64,000 nt of DNA from Methylococcales bacterium (GCA_030654015.1 JAURYI010000108.1:28607-92606); one strand, 5' to 3'; shown: positions 1 through 10,142, counted from the first letter of the stretch. The notes: generated from the letters alone by a model not told the origin. Program-made: numbers and translations.

Positions 1-2599
1 TTTCTTCATTTTTTCCGCGATCTTCAAAGATGACTCCTAACTCTTGCAATTCTTTTGACCATTCTGGCTTTAATCCCATTTGTTGAGCATCGAAAGGCAC
101 AGATTTTTCGGCGATTTCTGTTAACTTGTCATTCCAAAGTTTAAGCGTGTTAATTTCGCTAATAGCTTCTTCAACTTTTTCACGACTACAATCACCGACA
201 GCGTAGCGAATAGCCGCAGGTAACAAGACCCTATCTTGCCATTTAGCTGCTCCGTCAGATTGGCTGTGTTTAGCCGCGTGATACAAAAAACGTACTAAAT
301 CCCGTGCTTGTAAGCGTCCATTTAAATCGCACAGTGCGGTAAAGACCCAACGCACTGTATTTGCTTCTTTAGAATTAGTTGAACCCAATTTTTTCCCCCA
401 TAACTGATACAACTCGGTTAATAGTTCACTGCCTGATAATGTGTCAGAATCGTCTTTATTCGCCCATGTAAAACCTGTTTCAGCGCATATCCAATAAGCA
501 AGGCGCAGGAACGATTCCGCAGTCCACTCTAGTACAAAGGGTTTATAACGCGCTTCAAATTGACCTAAATTTTGTTGAATGACTGTACGCACATAATCAG
601 AGCGGACGAATTCGATAATACCCAGATGACTTTCGCGTATTTCTTCTATACGGTTTGGAAAACTCAGTAAAGCTTCCAGAGCTGATTTTTGTTCAGGTTT
701 TTCTATTAATGTTGGAAACTGATCTTCTAAACCATCAATGAGAATAACCAAGCGAAAATTTTTTGATATTAGAAAATGATTTAAATCTTTTAAATCAGTA
801 CCTGCAACAGTAAATGCACTCAATAGCTCCATCGTCCAGAATTTTACCCAATCGGTATTTCCCTGCGATACAGCTTTATCAATACGATCTTGGAGAGCAA
901 TTTCAGAAAATTCCTGCGTTAGTTCTAGCTTTTGAAAACAATTTTCACGACACTCCTCAACAATTTTTCTGGCAGTTGGTTTTAATTGTTTTGAGGAGAG
1001 AAAAGGAAATATGAGCGTTTCATTGCCATCAACTACGTTGATGTCCAGCTTTTTAAGAAATCCTTCCCATGTTTGTTTTCGACACAATTGCAAAAAATTA
1101 AATGTTTTACCAGCCCCTTTAGCACCGATTGAAACGGTAATAGGAATGGATTTTTCATAGTGTTTAGCTAAATTTTTAAGTGGCTCAGTAACTAATAAAT
1201 TATCACCATCGCCATTCTCTGCATATTTGTATTTTTCACAGACTTGCTCAAGACGTTTGGCGTCACTTAGCCCTGAACTTTCTTGATAGGTAATGCTAAC
1301 AGCCATCTCAGTGACAGAAGAAGCAGGTGAAGCTGTTATTACCCAATCCTTAATGCGGTTAAAAAGTGAGCTATTTCTAGTAAGTCCAATGGCTTCCTTA
1401 AAATCTCGAATACACATTAGACTTTCATCAAATGCGGCTTCAATAAATACAATACCAGAACTTATATTGTCATCATCGGTTTGTGGAGCAGGAAATGCGG
1501 CATTTAGTCGTTCAATTGCCACGTTATAATCAGGTGATTCCCGTAATGTTGAATTGAGTAAACTCAAAATAACGGTAGGCACAGCAGCAGGATTGTCAAT
1601 GATTAATGAACGTAGCAGAGCCATTTTTTCCAAAATAATAGCCGCTCCGTTGATTGATTGTGACGCAATAGTAGAAACAATGAAGCGTTCAATACGAGGG
1701 TCAAACAATAATGGACTAGCCAACTCACTCAATCCCGCGCGTAAATCAATCAACACCAATTCGACATCAAGCTCACTAGCCAGTTTTTGAATGGCATCAC
1801 CAACACACCAAGGATTTTTAGTGTTACGCGCTAAATGTTCGGGTAAAACGGGAGTATCCAATAACTCAGTAGGTTGGTCTGGATTAACACAAGCGGGCAG
1901 CACAAACACTTCATGCGCACCATTCACAGTAATAGATGACTTGCGTAATTCAGCAGCGCAATATTGAATGGAGGCTTCTACAGAGGAAGGCGGATAATGT
2001 ACGGCTTCAAGAAAGCGTACAAAAGAAATGCTAGGGCGATTTGCAACATCTAACCAATAAGTAATGCCAGGTGCTTCTAAATCCGCATCGATTAATAATA
2101 CCTTAGTTTTCCGTTTCTTAGTTTGCTCCAAATAGGCAACCAAATGGGTCATTAAAGCAGTGGTACGTCCAACACCACCTTTAAAAGAATGAAACGCGGA
2201 AATATGCAGAGTCTCTGGAAAAGGCGTAGGTGGAATGAAGCTCTTTTCTGTCGTTGTAGAAAAATAAGCTAAGTCATGCCAAAGTGGATAACTTACAGGT
2301 TGATTCGGTTTTATACCTGATGACATGACCTCAATCGGATATGGCACATCACCAATGCGTAATGTCAGAATATTGTCGTTCTCATCTAATGAATTTCCAA
2401 AACCGTCAGCAAGCCAAGCGTGTAGCTCGGTTTCGCATTCGTCATTGACTAAAGTAATTTCTGCACCGTCTGAGTAGCAATCAATGATAGAAATAAAGTT
2501 AAGAAACTGATTCACACCACAACGCATTTCACGAAAACGCCGCTCAACATCCAGCCACGTCATCAGAGGATCGTGTTTGTTAAATTCAAAGTCTGTCAT
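1..2599 (-). CDS. Large two-P-loop ATPase with KGGVGRTT motif (3' part beyond the window)
   Basis: Open reading frame of about 866 codons that starts at 2599 and runs off the left edge without a stop; I read the frame through both ends and it is continuous. The N-terminal part is a ParA/MinD-like (SIMIBI) ATPase: a deviant Walker A, KGGVGRTT, at residues 140-147 and a LLIDADLEAPG strand near 168-178. A second, separate P-loop (GAKGAGKT) lies near residues 490-498, with a Walker-B-like LVILIDGLED near 615, so a STAND/KAP-like NTPase module follows. The start ATG overlaps the stop of the upstream HEPN-like gene (ATGA), so the two are translationally coupled. From memory, similar ATPases are annotated as KGGVGR-variant or Sll1717-like P-loop ATPases of unknown role. 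Function in defence or stress is inference. Confidence 0.75.
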   Translation of the reverse strand, partial: MTDFEFNKHDPLMTWLDVERRFREMRCGVNQFLNFISIIDCYSDGAEITLVNDECETELHAWLADGFGNSLDENDNILTLRIGDVPYPIEVMSSGIKPNQPVSYPLWHDLAYFSTTTEKSFIPPTPFPETLHISAFHSFKGGVGRTTALMTHLVAYLEQTKKRKTKVLLIDADLEAPGITYWLDVANRPSISFVRFLEAVHYPPSSVEASIQYCAAELRKSSITVNGAHEVFVLPACVNPDQPTELLDTPVLPEHLARNTKNPWCVGDAIQKLASELDVELVLIDLRAGLSELASPLLFDPRIERFIVSTIASQSINGAAIILEKMALLRSLIIDNPAAVPTVILSLLNSTLRESPDYNVAIERLNAAFPAPQTDDDNISSGIVFIEAAFDESLMCIRDFKEAIGLTRNSSLFNRIKDWVITASPASSVTEMAVSITYQESSGLSDAKRLEQVCEKYKYAENGDGDNLLVTEPLKNLAKHYEKSIPITVSIGAKGAGKTFNFLQLCRKQTWEGFLKKLDINVVDGNETLIFPFLSSKQLKPTARKIVEECRENCFQKLELTQEFSEIALQDRIDKAVSQGNTDWVKFWTMELLSAFTVAGTDLKDLNHFLISKNFRLVILIDGLEDQFPTLIEKPEQKSALEALLSFPNRIEEIRESHLGIIEFVRSDYVRTVIQQNLGQFEARYKPFVLEWTAESFLRLAYWICAETGFTWANKDDSDTLSGSELLTELYQLWGKKLGSTNSKEANTVRWVFTALCDLNGRLQARDLVRFLYHAAKHSQSDGAAKWQDRVLLPAAIRYAVGDCSREKVEEAISEINTLKLWNDKLTEIAEKSVPFDAQQMGLKPEWSKELQELGVIFEDRGKNEE

Positions 2600-3066
2600 T
2601 TCAATTCTCCTTCAATCCATTTTTGAATTTCCAATAATTGTGTTTCAAGTTCTGCATCACTTGGATTTTTTGCTTGTGCGCCATAACGCCAAACTTGATT
2701 TAATTCGCCACAATTAGCCCAGTCTCCCCTCCCTGTTTTGCGTTGCTTTGGAGATGATATGGGCTGTTTTAGAGCGTATAAGTGAATTCTGGAGTCGAGC
2801 CTATATTCTTTGCCAACTTTCAAACAATCCATTAGATTATTCAAATCATGTCCAGATTTTTTCCCCCCACCAGCATCTACAAAGAAATCTTCTAAGTTTT
2901 CAGAGTCTGTTTTGGCATTGTTTCTAAGTAGAATGGCTTTTAACCCCGTTTCTATGGCGTAAAACAGTAACAAACGATGCGCATTGGTTTTTTTATTAGC
3001 TATTTCAAAAGCTGAGTACGCTTCTCGCCAAGCGCGTTTAAGTTCTCGATCAGTAAATACAATCAT
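2596..3066 (-). CDS. Small HEPN-like helical protein
   Basis: 156-residue mostly helical protein. It opens with a long amphipathic helix (ELKRAWREAYSAFEIA), followed by a helix of the LLFYAIETGLKAILL type, a GHDLNNLM segment at 72-79 and a WRYG segment near 126-129. This layout resembles HEPN domains of the AbiV/GHDL kind. A possible HEPN ribonuclease signature, R89-x5-H95, lies after the GHDL segment, but its placement is not proven. The gene is the first of a two-gene leftward unit and its TGA overlaps the ATG of the ATPase gene. HEPN proteins paired with large NTPases are common in bacterial conflict systems; the ribonuclease role here is inferred. It might instead be a non-catalytic adaptor. 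Confidence 0.6.
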   Translation of the reverse strand: MIVFTDRELKRAWREAYSAFEIANKKTNAHRLLLFYAIETGLKAILLRNNAKTDSENLEDFFVDAGGGKKSGHDLNNLMDCLKVGKEYRLDSRIHLYALKQPISSPKQRKTGRGDWANCGELNQVWRYGAQAKNPSDAELETQLLEIQKWIEGELK

Positions 3067-3240
3067 GAATTTTTTCCGTTATTATTTGCAGTGTTCATAT
3101 TTCTAGTTATTGATACTATTATGCTGTATGGACACGGTTGCAAATAGCTTTTCTTATAGTTATGCGTTCACACTTTCTAGCTAACATGACTATTGACGCT
3201 CCAAGGTCTTCTTGCGCTTACACACCGCTGCACTATTCCT

Positions 3241-3286
3241 ATCAGCTTATCACCAAAAAGTATTTTTACACTCTCGATAAGCTGAT
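3241..3286. repeat. Inverted repeat upstream of HEPN-like and cbpA genes
   Basis: Two perfect 11-base arms (ATCAGCTTATC and GATAAGCTGAT) separated by 24 bases. The surrounding 366-base gap (3067-3432) separates the leftward HEPN/ATPase unit from the rightward cbpA and must hold both promoters, although no convincing -35/-10 pair was found. The 88-codon frame spanning the hairpin looks non-coding. Confidence 0.5.
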
Positions 3287-3432
3287 TATCGCTTTGCAGT
3301 TCTATCGGGGCAGATCTATGACTTTTACAACAATTTGCGTTTTTGAATGGCTGGATATTTTTTCTAACATCGTTTCCAGTCGCTTCATGTGTTTAAATAC
3401 ATAAGGATTTCTTAGCAGGCAGGTTATTCAAT

Positions 3433-4383
3433 ATGCAATATAAAGATTACTATAAAATCATGGGGCTTTCGCGGGATGCCAGTCAGGATGAAATCAAACG
3501 CGCGTATCGTAAATTGGCACGCAAGTACCATCCCGATGTCAGTAAAGATCCAGATGGTGAGGCAAAATTCAAGGAATTAGGCGAGGCTTATGAGGTTCTG
3601 AAAGATCCCGAAAAGCGAGCGGCTTATAACCAGTTAGGTGAGAACTTAAAATCTGGTCAGGACTTTAGACCGCCGCCCGACTGGGATGAAGGTTTTGAAT
3701 TCAAAGGCGGTGGTTTTACGGGTGGTGATACCAGTGACTATAGTGATTTTTTTGAGCAACTGTTTGGTCGCACAGAATTTCAGTCCTCAAATACTGGGAG
3801 GCACTATGGTGATCATGTGCGTGGACAGGATAGTCATGCAAAAATCCATATTGATCTCGAAGACAGTTATAGCGGGGCAACACGCAATATTTCCATAAGT
3901 ACGCCTGAAATGAATGCGCAAGGTCAATTGCAGGTAAAGCATAGAAGTCTGAATATCAAAATTCCCAAAGGTATTAAGCAGGGACAGCATATCAAGCTGG
4001 CTGGTCAGGGCAGTCCCAGTTCGGGAAGCGGTCAGGCAGGTGATTTATTTCTTGAGATAGTGTTTAACAATCACCCGCTTTACCGTGTTTCTGAAACCGA
4101 TGTGTATCTGGATCTTCCTGTTACCCCTTGGGAAGCGGCTTTAGGTGCTAAAATCAAAGTGCCTACGCCAGAAAGTGTTGTTGAATTGAAAATACCGCCT
4201 AATTCCAGACAAGGCACTAAACTGCGTTTGGCAGGTCGGGGACTGCCCGCTAAAACAGCGGGTGATTTTTATGTGGTACTGCAAATTGTCCTGCCACCTG
4301 CAACAACAGAACAAGCCAAAGCGGTTTACCAAAATATGCAGCAAACGCTTGATTTTAACCCGCGCCAATCCATGGGGATATAA
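3433..4383 (+). CDS. cbpA: DnaJ-family co-chaperone CbpA
   Basis: 316-residue DnaJ-like protein. J domain at residues 1-70 with the HPD motif at 33-35, then a Gly/Phe-rich linker (roughly 75-120) and the C-terminal substrate-binding domains; the Cys-rich zinc domain of true DnaJ is absent, which places it in the CbpA (type II J protein) group. It stimulates DnaK ATPase and, in Escherichia coli, also binds curved DNA. The next gene encodes its usual modulator CbpM, starting directly after the TAA stop (TAAATG), so the pair is co-transcribed. Cytoplasmic or nucleoid-associated. Assignment is secure from domain order and neighbour. Confidence 0.92.
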   Translation: MQYKDYYKIMGLSRDASQDEIKRAYRKLARKYHPDVSKDPDGEAKFKELGEAYEVLKDPEKRAAYNQLGENLKSGQDFRPPPDWDEGFEFKGGGFTGGDTSDYSDFFEQLFGRTEFQSSNTGRHYGDHVRGQDSHAKIHIDLEDSYSGATRNISISTPEMNAQGQLQVKHRSLNIKIPKGIKQGQHIKLAGQGSPSSGSGQAGDLFLEIVFNNHPLYRVSETDVYLDLPVTPWEAALGAKIKVPTPESVVELKIPPNSRQGTKLRLAGRGLPAKTAGDFYVVLQIVLPPATTEQAKAVYQNMQQTLDFNPRQSMGI

Positions 4384-4716
4384 ATGAACTCACACGATTT
4401 ATTATTAATCCACACAGGAACAATCATTGAAGAGGATTCTCTGACACTGGGTCAATTGTGCCGTGCCTGTGGTGTCCATGCCGATTGGGTTATTAGTCTG
4501 GTTGAAGAAGGCATCATTGAACCCGAAGGAAAAGAAATCCATTGCTGGCACTTTTCAGGCGTAAATCTGGTGCGGGTTCGTTCAGCACTCAGGTTACAGC
4601 GTGATCTGGGCGTTAATCTGGCAGGTATCGGCTTGGTATTTGATTTGATGGATGAGCTGGAAAATTTGCGGGGGCGACTGAATATAACGGGCGATACCCA
4701 TAATATGAGATATTGA
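4384..4716 (+). CDS. cbpM: Chaperone modulator CbpM
   Basis: 110-residue protein with a MerR-like helix-turn-helix fold (LTLGQLCRACGVHADWVISLVEEGIIEPEG) followed by a helical C-terminal part (LRLQRDLGVNLAGIGLVFDLMDELENLR), typical of CbpM. CbpM binds the J domain of CbpA and blocks both its co-chaperone and DNA-binding activities. The start codon abuts the cbpA stop, so the inhibitor is made in step with its target. The length and the neighbour support the call. Confidence 0.88.
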   Translation: MNSHDLLLIHTGTIIEEDSLTLGQLCRACGVHADWVISLVEEGIIEPEGKEIHCWHFSGVNLVRVRSALRLQRDLGVNLAGIGLVFDLMDELENLRGRLNITGDTHNMRY

Positions 4717-4762
4717 TTTTTAGACGCTGTACCTTATGTTTTATCCAGTCGCCAGAAGGGTG

Positions 4763-4833
4763 TGATAAAGACCTGCGAGGTTTTAAAAATCCCGCAGGTC
4801 TAGCAACTTTCCCGCCATATCTAAATTGACGGT
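4763..4833 (+). repeat. Palindromic repeat family A, copy 1
   Basis: Core palindrome at 4770-4800 (GACCTGCGAGG...CCCGCAGGTC, slightly decayed) with conserved flanks (TAAA before, TAGCAAC...CCCG.CAT on the right). Two further copies lie at 26069-26142 (inverted) and 57011-57083. It sits between convergent cbpM and ureG and might also act as a bidirectional terminator. Confidence 0.75.
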
Positions 4834-4848
4834 GTAGCAGTTATTCTC

Positions 4849-5466
4849 TCAATCGTTGTTTAACATCCCTGCTTGAATAATAAAATTCCGAATCGTCTCC
4901 AAACCTGTACCTGTTTTTAAATTGCTAAATACAAACGGGCGTTCACCGCGCATTTTTTTTGCATCTCTGTCCATGACTTCTAATGACGCACCTACATGAG
5001 GGGCTAAGTCGATTTTATTAATCACCAGCAAATCGGAGCGGGTAATACCCGGCCCACCTTTGCGCGGGATTTTGTCGCCTGCGGACACATCAATCACATA
5101 AATGGTTAAATCGGCTAGTTCGGGGCTGAAAGTCGCGCTTAAATTATCACCGCCGCTTTCTACCATGATGAAATCGAGATTGTCCCAACGTTCACACAGT
5201 TCATCGACGGCGGCAAGATTCATGGAGGCATCTTCGCGAATCGCGGTGTGCGGACAACCGCCTGTTTCTACGCCTAAAATGCGGTCTTCGGGCAAGGCTT
5301 GGCTACGGATTAAAAATTGCTGATCTTCGCGGGTGTAAATGTCATTAGTCACTACGCCAATTTCAAACTCATCACGCATATTTTTACATAAGGCATCGAC
5401 CAACGCGGTTTTACCTGAACCCACAGGGCCGCCGATACCAACTCTTAACACTTGTTTATTTGACAT
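4849..5466 (-). CDS. ureG: Urease accessory GTPase UreG
   Basis: 205-residue SIMIBI GTPase. P-loop GGPVGSGKT at residues 12-20, the metal-binding CPH motif at 71-73, and an NKID guanine-specificity motif in the second half. UreG hydrolyses GTP to drive nickel delivery into apo-urease, in complex with UreF and UreD. It is the last gene of the leftward urt-ure block, just downstream of ureF. The family is highly conserved and length is standard. Confidence 0.97.
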   Translation of the reverse strand: MSNKQVLRVGIGGPVGSGKTALVDALCKNMRDEFEIGVVTNDIYTREDQQFLIRSQALPEDRILGVETGGCPHTAIREDASMNLAAVDELCERWDNLDFIMVESGGDNLSATFSPELADLTIYVIDVSAGDKIPRKGGPGITRSDLLVINKIDLAPHVGASLEVMDRDAKKMRGERPFVFSNLKTGTGLETIRNFIIQAGMLNND

Positions 5467-5475
5467 GGTTTTCTC

Positions 5476-6150
5476 TCAAGAACGAAATAATCGGGAATAT
5501 TGCATTTCGTGGCGGCTACTGGCTAAAGCTAAGCCAAACGCGCTGCCGCCCAGTTCATCATCCGTTAAACGGAATGCGTTGTTAATGTGTGCGGGTATCA
5601 AAGCGGATAATTCAGTGAGTAAACGTTGTCCTGCGACCTGCCCTAATGGGACTAATTTCACTGCACACAACACTTGATTATCCAGCCAACTCCATAAATA
5701 ACCCAACGCCGCTTGGTGTTTGGGGATGTTCCAGCGCACCGCCGCCAAACTGAACAAAGTAGCTAAGCTGGCTTCGGGTTGTTTTTGCCACGCTTTGGCT
5801 TCAGGAAAATCCAGCGCGTCCAGCAAGCGCGCTAAGGCTTGCCCAGTTTGTCGGTCTTCGGCGCGTAATTCGCTGGTTTCACGGTAGGCGGTCAGGGTTC
5901 TGCTCCACATCAACACTTGCTCTGTGTCATTGTGTGACCACGCCTCCATCAAGCGTAACAAAATGGGAATATCGGTTTGTGTGAGTGCCGTTGCCATAAT
6001 ACCGTGTAACCACTCCCGCGCTTGGTCGGCATTGCTCACCCACCCATCATCCACCGCCCGTTCTAAGCCTTGCGAATAGCTGTACATCCCGATAGGTAAC
6101 CCCGCGCTGACTAATTGCAACAAGCGCAATAAGGCAACATCGTTAATCAT
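5476..6150 (-). CDS. ureF: Urease accessory protein UreF
   Basis: 224 residues from the chosen start at 6150 ([11 protein letters not shown]); the open frame extends upstream to 6195 but that part lies inside ureE and does not resemble UreF. All-helical protein with the conserved N-terminal [16 protein letters not shown] stretch of the family. UreF binds UreD on apo-urease and acts as the checkpoint for UreG GTPase during nickel insertion. Its start overlaps the ureE stop by eight bases, consistent with translational coupling. Confidence 0.95.
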   Translation of the reverse strand: MINDVALLRLLQLVSAGLPIGMYSYSQGLERAVDDGWVSNADQAREWLHGIMATALTQTDIPILLRLMEAWSHNDTEQVLMWSRTLTAYRETSELRAEDRQTGQALARLLDALDFPEAKAWQKQPEASLATLFSLAAVRWNIPKHQAALGYLWSWLDNQVLCAVKLVPLGQVAGQRLLTELSALIPAHINNAFRLTDDELGGSAFGLALASSRHEMQYSRLFRS

Positions 6151-6571
6151 GGCTATGGTACGCGCCCGCTTCTGGCTCAAACGGCAGGTTTTCAACTGAC
6201 ACGCTAAGCCCTAAACCTTCGATCATGTGATCCAACACATGATCATGTAAATAGCGCAATTCATTGGGCAAAATCTGTAAAGAAATATGCCGATTACCCA
6301 AGTGATAACAGGCTCTAGCAAACAATAGCGCGTCATCGGTACGCACCACCGACAACGATTCAGGCGCGGCGTTTATCAATACTCTGAATGCTTGTGTGTT
6401 GGTTAATACCGTGCCTGAGCGTAAATAACTGCCGCGCGGTAAAAATAAACCCACTTGTTTTCCGTTATCAGTAATTGCCGAAAGACGGCTTTTTTGACGT
6501 TGTTCAAACGGTAAGGTCAACACGTCATCGGTTGAATTTTCTGGGGTAGTGATTTCGGTTAGTTTTAGCAT
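6143..6571 (-). CDS. ureE: Urease nickel metallochaperone UreE
   Basis: 142-residue UreE with the usual N-terminal peptide-binding-like domain ([11 protein letters not shown]...[12 protein letters not shown]) and C-terminal metal-binding domain ([10 protein letters not shown], then YHSHD at the end). The His tail is short, not the long poly-His of Klebsiella UreE. It delivers nickel to the UreDFG complex. A palindromic repeat separates it from ureC upstream; it overlaps ureF downstream. Confidence 0.95.
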   Translation of the reverse strand: MLKLTEITTPENSTDDVLTLPFEQRQKSRLSAITDNGKQVGLFLPRGSYLRSGTVLTNTQAFRVLINAAPESLSVVRTDDALLFARACYHLGNRHISLQILPNELRYLHDHVLDHMIEGLGLSVSVENLPFEPEAGAYHSHD

Positions 6572-6602
6572 GAGTAGGATTGATTAAAATTCTAATAAAT
6601 TC

Positions 6603-6754
6603 ATCGTTCCAACGCTCCAGCGTTGGAATGCAGCCGTTGACGCTCCAGCGTCTTCATTGTTTAAACGCAATTCATACAATCACCGATTATTTTCTTCATT
6701 AATGAAGACGCTGGAGCGTCTTCAGAGGCATTCCAACGCGGAGCGTTGGAACGA
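6603..6754. repeat. Palindromic repeat family C, intact copy between ureC and ureE
   Basis: About 152 bases arranged as a large inverted repeat. The left half has CGTTCCAACGCTCC and GACGCTCCAGCGTCTTCATT blocks; the right half has their complements (AATGAAGACGCTGGAGCGTC, GAGCGTTGGAACG). Each half can also fold on itself. It fills the ureC-ureE gap inside the operon. A second copy, interrupted by another element, is at 33340-33643. Confidence 0.8.
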
Positions 6755-6775
6755 TAAAAATTGGAACGATAAATC

Positions 6776-8479
6776 TCAAAACAAAAAATACCGCTGAGCA
6801 AACGGCAACACATCCGCAGGTTCGCAAATCAATAATTCACCATCAGCGCGGACACTGTAGGTTTGTGGGTCAACTTCGATATTCGGCTGATAGTGATTGT
6901 GAATTAAATCTTTTTTACCGATATTGCGGGTATTTTTTACAACCCCTGTGCGTTTGCCCAAGCCCAATTTACCCGCCACATCCCGTTCAACGGCGGCTTG
7001 TGGTAAAAAGAACATGGAATTACTCGCGGCGGCTCTGCCAAAACTGCCGAACATCGGGCGGTAATGCACAGGTTGGGGCGTAGGAATGGAGGCGTTAGCA
7101 TCACCCATTGGTGCGGAGGCAATCATGCCGCCTTTAATAATTAAACTGGGTTTTACGGCAAAAAACGCAGGTTGCCACAAAACCAAATCCGCCAGTTTTC
7201 CGACTTCAATTGAACCGACTTCGTGCGCGATACCGTGACTAATCGCGGGATTGATGGTGTATTTAGCAATATAGCGTTTAATACGAAAATTATCATGACG
7301 ACTGGGATCGTTGGCTAAACTGCCGCGTTGCTCTTTCATTTTATGCGCGGTTTGCCATGTTCTAATCACAACTTCACCGACACGCCCCATGGCTTGTGAA
7401 TCGGAAGAAATCATGGAAAACGCGCCCAAGTCGTGCAAGATGTCTTCGGCGGCAATGGTTTCGCGGCGTATGCGTGATTCGGCAAACGCGACATCTTCGG
7501 CAATGCTGGGGTCAAGGTGATGGCAGACCATCAACATATCCAAATGTTCATCTACCGTGTTGATCGTATAAGGGCGAGTTGGATTAGTCGATGATGGCAA
7601 AACATTCGGCAAACCACAGGCTTTGATAATATCAGGCGCATGACCGCCGCCCGCGCCTTCGGTGTGGTAAGTGTGAATGGTGCGCCCTTTGAATGCGGCA
7701 AACGTATCTTCGACAAAACCCGATTCGTTCAGCGTGTCGGTATGAATCGCTACTTGTATATCAAAACGTTCCGCTACATCCAGACAGCAATCAATCGCGG
7801 CAGGGGTTGTTCCCCAATCTTCATGCAGTTTCAGCCCCATTGCACCCGCTAATACCTGTTCTTCCAGTGCCGCAGGTAAACTGGCATTGCCTTTGCCCAA
7901 CACACCAAAATTCATCGGGAAACCGTCCAGAGCGTGCAGCATTTGTTCGATATACCAAGGGCCAGGTGTACAAGTGGTCGCTTTCGTTCCCGTTGCAGGG
8001 CCCGTACCGCCGCCTATCATGGTGGTTACGCCTGAACTTAAGGCTTCTTCAATTTGTTGCGGGCAAATAAAATGAATATGCGCGTCTATGCCGCCCGCTG
8101 TGACTATCTGTCCTTCGCCTGCAATAATTTCTGTACCTGCACCGATGACAATCGTGACACCTGCCTGAATATCGGGATTGCCCGCTTTACCAATCGCGGC
8201 AATGCGTCCGTTTTTCACACCAATGTCGGCTTTGACGATACCCCAATGATCGACAATCAGCGCGTTGGTTATGACTAAATCCATCGCTACCGAAGAATCC
8301 AACTGGCTTTGTCCCATGCCATCACGAATGACTTTACCGCCGCCGAATTTCACTTCATCGCCGTACACGGTGTAATCGGCTTCCACTTCCAGCAATAACG
8401 CACTGTCACCCAAGCGCACACGGTCGCCCGTGGTCGCACCAAACATATCCGCGTAAGCCTGACGGCTGATTTTACTCAT
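6776..8479 (-). CDS. ureC: Urease alpha (catalytic) subunit UreC
   Basis: 567-residue catalytic subunit. All nickel-site residues are visible: H134 and H136 (DAHIHF), carbamylated K217 ([12 protein letters not shown]), H246, H272 and the Asp of SSDSQAMGR, plus the flap segment [12 protein letters not shown]. Hydrolyses urea to ammonia and carbamate in the cytoplasm as (UreABC)3. Start overlaps the ureB stop (ATGA). The length and the C-terminal RYFLF ending are typical; the gene looks fully functional. Confidence 0.98.
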   Translation of the reverse strand: MSKISRQAYADMFGATTGDRVRLGDSALLLEVEADYTVYGDEVKFGGGKVIRDGMGQSQLDSSVAMDLVITNALIVDHWGIVKADIGVKNGRIAAIGKAGNPDIQAGVTIVIGAGTEIIAGEGQIVTAGGIDAHIHFICPQQIEEALSSGVTTMIGGGTGPATGTKATTCTPGPWYIEQMLHALDGFPMNFGVLGKGNASLPAALEEQVLAGAMGLKLHEDWGTTPAAIDCCLDVAERFDIQVAIHTDTLNESGFVEDTFAAFKGRTIHTYHTEGAGGGHAPDIIKACGLPNVLPSSTNPTRPYTINTVDEHLDMLMVCHHLDPSIAEDVAFAESRIRRETIAAEDILHDLGAFSMISSDSQAMGRVGEVVIRTWQTAHKMKEQRGSLANDPSRHDNFRIKRYIAKYTINPAISHGIAHEVGSIEVGKLADLVLWQPAFFAVKPSLIIKGGMIASAPMGDANASIPTPQPVHYRPMFGSFGRAAASNSMFFLPQAAVERDVAGKLGLGKRTGVVKNTRNIGKKDLIHNHYQPNIEVDPQTYSVRADGELLICEPADVLPFAQRYFLF

Positions 8480-8793
8480 GATTGTTCCTCCAACGCGCCC
8501 ATAATTTCCTGTCTAAATCCGTAAACATGACGTAAACCCGCAAACGGCACCAGCTGCACTTCGCGCTGTTGCCCCGGTTCAAAACGCACCGCCGTGCCTG
8601 CGGCAATATCCAAACGATAGCCACGCGCCTGTTCACGGTCAAAATGCAGGGCGGGATTGGTTTCATAAAAATGGTAATGCGAGCCGACCTGAATCGGACG
8701 GTCGCCGCTGTTGGCAATCAACAAACGAATTGGCTCACGCCCTGCGTTCAGTTCAATCTCGCCTTCGGCTGGAATCACTTCACCTACAATCAT
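8476..8793 (-). CDS. ureB: Urease beta subunit UreB
   Basis: 105-residue structural subunit with family hallmarks [13 protein letters not shown] near the N terminus, [11 protein letters not shown] in the middle and RRVYGF-like HVYGFR near the C terminus. Forms the urease trimer with UreA and UreC. Its stop overlaps the ureC start by four bases. The 191-base gap to ureA is unusually long for this operon because a repeat element lies in it. Confidence 0.97.
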   Translation of the reverse strand: MIVGEVIPAEGEIELNAGREPIRLLIANSGDRPIQVGSHYHFYETNPALHFDREQARGYRLDIAAGTAVRFEPGQQREVQLVPFAGLRHVYGFRQEIMGALEEQS

Positions 8794-8853
8794 GGTTTAC
8801 TCCTAAAATTAGGTATATCGGTGCGGAAACACACATCTATTCAAACAATCACC

Positions 8854-8984
8854 TTTAAGTTAAGTCGTTCGTGCTGAGCTTGTCGAAGCATGAACGACTT
8901 AACTGTTGTGGGGCTGGAATTTTTCCATTCACCCTTCGACAAGCTCAGGGCGAACGTAAAAATCCTTAACTCAACGGTAATGAC
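8854..8984. repeat. MITE-like repeat family B, copy 1 (between ureA and ureB)
   Basis: Two hairpins in a row: one around the TTAAGT.CGTTC/GAACGACTTAA arms and one around TTTTCCATTCACCCTTCGAC and GTCGAA-type complements. It aligns end to end, in reverse orientation, with the better preserved element at 33360-33512. The right end lies directly against the ureA stop codon. No coding capacity. Confidence 0.7.
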
Positions 8985-9287
8985 TTAAACAATCGGATCA
9001 TGGACAGTGACGAGTTTTGTCCCGTCGGGAAAGGTCGCTTCTACCTGTACATCGTGCAGCATCTCGGCTATGCCGTCCATCACATCATCAACCGTCAACA
9101 AAGTACGCCCGTAAGCCATTAATTCGGCGACGCTTTGTCCGTCTCGCGCCCCTTCCATAATTGCCGCTGAAATATAGGCAACGGCTTCGGGATAATTCAA
9201 TTTAACACCGCGAGCCAAACGGCGTTCGGCGACCAGTGCGGCGGTGAATAACAATAATTTATCTTTTTCGCGTGGTGTCAATTGCAT
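8985..9287 (-). CDS. ureA: Urease gamma subunit UreA
   Basis: 100-residue gamma subunit beginning [14 protein letters not shown] and containing the conserved [14 protein letters not shown] and LLT.DDVM.G segments. Structural part of the urease trimer. Preceded by ureD with a 12-base gap, so ureD and ureA are co-transcribed; separated from ureB by a repeat element. Confidence 0.97.
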   Translation of the reverse strand: MQLTPREKDKLLLFTAALVAERRLARGVKLNYPEAVAYISAAIMEGARDGQSVAELMAYGRTLLTVDDVMDGIAEMLHDVQVEATFPDGTKLVTVHDPIV

Positions 9288-9299
9288 AACTGTGTCCTG

Positions 9300-10130
9300 T
9301 CAAGTAGCCCAAATACGCGGTGCGCACGCGGATTGCTGGGCAATGTCGGTTCGGATTAACTGCCAAACCTGCTGAAAAAAATCGCGTAATACATCGGCGC
9401 GGTCATCGAGAGCGCGGCAAATCAATAACTCATCAATACGGGTCACGCCGCGATTAGGATGTTCACCAATTAACTGCTGCACCGCGTCAAGATGTGCGGC
9501 AGTGCTGGGATAGGCGAATAATGTACCATACGCCGAATGTCCGTTTAAGCCCCAACGTGCCGCGAATGCTTGTGCGTCTATGCGTAAGCGTTCCCGATAA
9601 AACAACGCTCCTGCCTTGACAATATGCCAGTTCATGGTCAATTCACCCGCCGTAAAACCTTCTTGTGCCGCAGGTCGCCCCAATGCCACCACTTCCCAAC
9701 CGATAAACCGCGCCGTGCTTGCCAATTCCAAACGTAATTCAGACACGACATTCGCGCCTTCATAAATAATGGTTTCCTGTGGCAACCATTCCAGCGTCGC
9801 CCCCTCCTCAACGGTTAAAGACACCTGTTGCCGCGCCACTTTACCCGCACTACGATAAAACTTACCCGCCGCTGGAGTCGTCACCAACGCCGCGCTATCA
9901 GTCGCAGCGTTGATATTAATCGTCAACCTGTCCCCCGCAACTACGCCGCCCGGTGGATGCAATATATACACATGACACACCCCGCCTTCTGGATAAAACG
10001 GACGCTGTACGGTTAACGGCCCGTGATGACTACGATGCGCAAGTACCGTTTTGCCGTTTTTATTGGCGAAGCCTAGGTTTAGGTGGGCTTGCCAGTCTTG
10101 GGTAGCTGTGTTGTTAGTCGTTGAAATCAC
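9300..10130 (-). CDS. ureD: Urease accessory protein UreD
   Basis: 276-residue UreD (UreH) protein. Conserved GPL.VQRPFYPEGG segment near residues 38-51, LHPPGGVVAGD near 59-69 and the LPQETI.YEGA motif in the middle. Scaffold that holds apo-urease and UreFG during nickel insertion. It heads the structural urease genes and starts 12 bases after the SulP stop, tying the transporter to the urease operon. Confidence 0.95.
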   Translation of the reverse strand: MISTTNNTATQDWQAHLNLGFANKNGKTVLAHRSHHGPLTVQRPFYPEGGVCHVYILHPPGGVVAGDRLTININAATDSAALVTTPAAGKFYRSAGKVARQQVSLTVEEGATLEWLPQETIIYEGANVVSELRLELASTARFIGWEVVALGRPAAQEGFTAGELTMNWHIVKAGALFYRERLRIDAQAFAARWGLNGHSAYGTLFAYPSTAAHLDAVQQLIGEHPNRGVTRIDELLICRALDDRADVLRDFFQQVWQLIRTDIAQQSACAPRIWAT

Positions 10131-10142
10131 GAGTTTAAATGG

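Noticed and set aside
814..1790. Several short rightward frames (814-1014, 1293-1529, 1554-1790).
   Set aside because: They lie opposite a continuous leftward coding frame with clear ATPase motifs and show no motifs of their own.
3138..3404. 88-codon frame in the gap before cbpA.
   Set aside because: No ribosome-binding sequence, spans an inverted repeat, and has no recognisable protein pattern.
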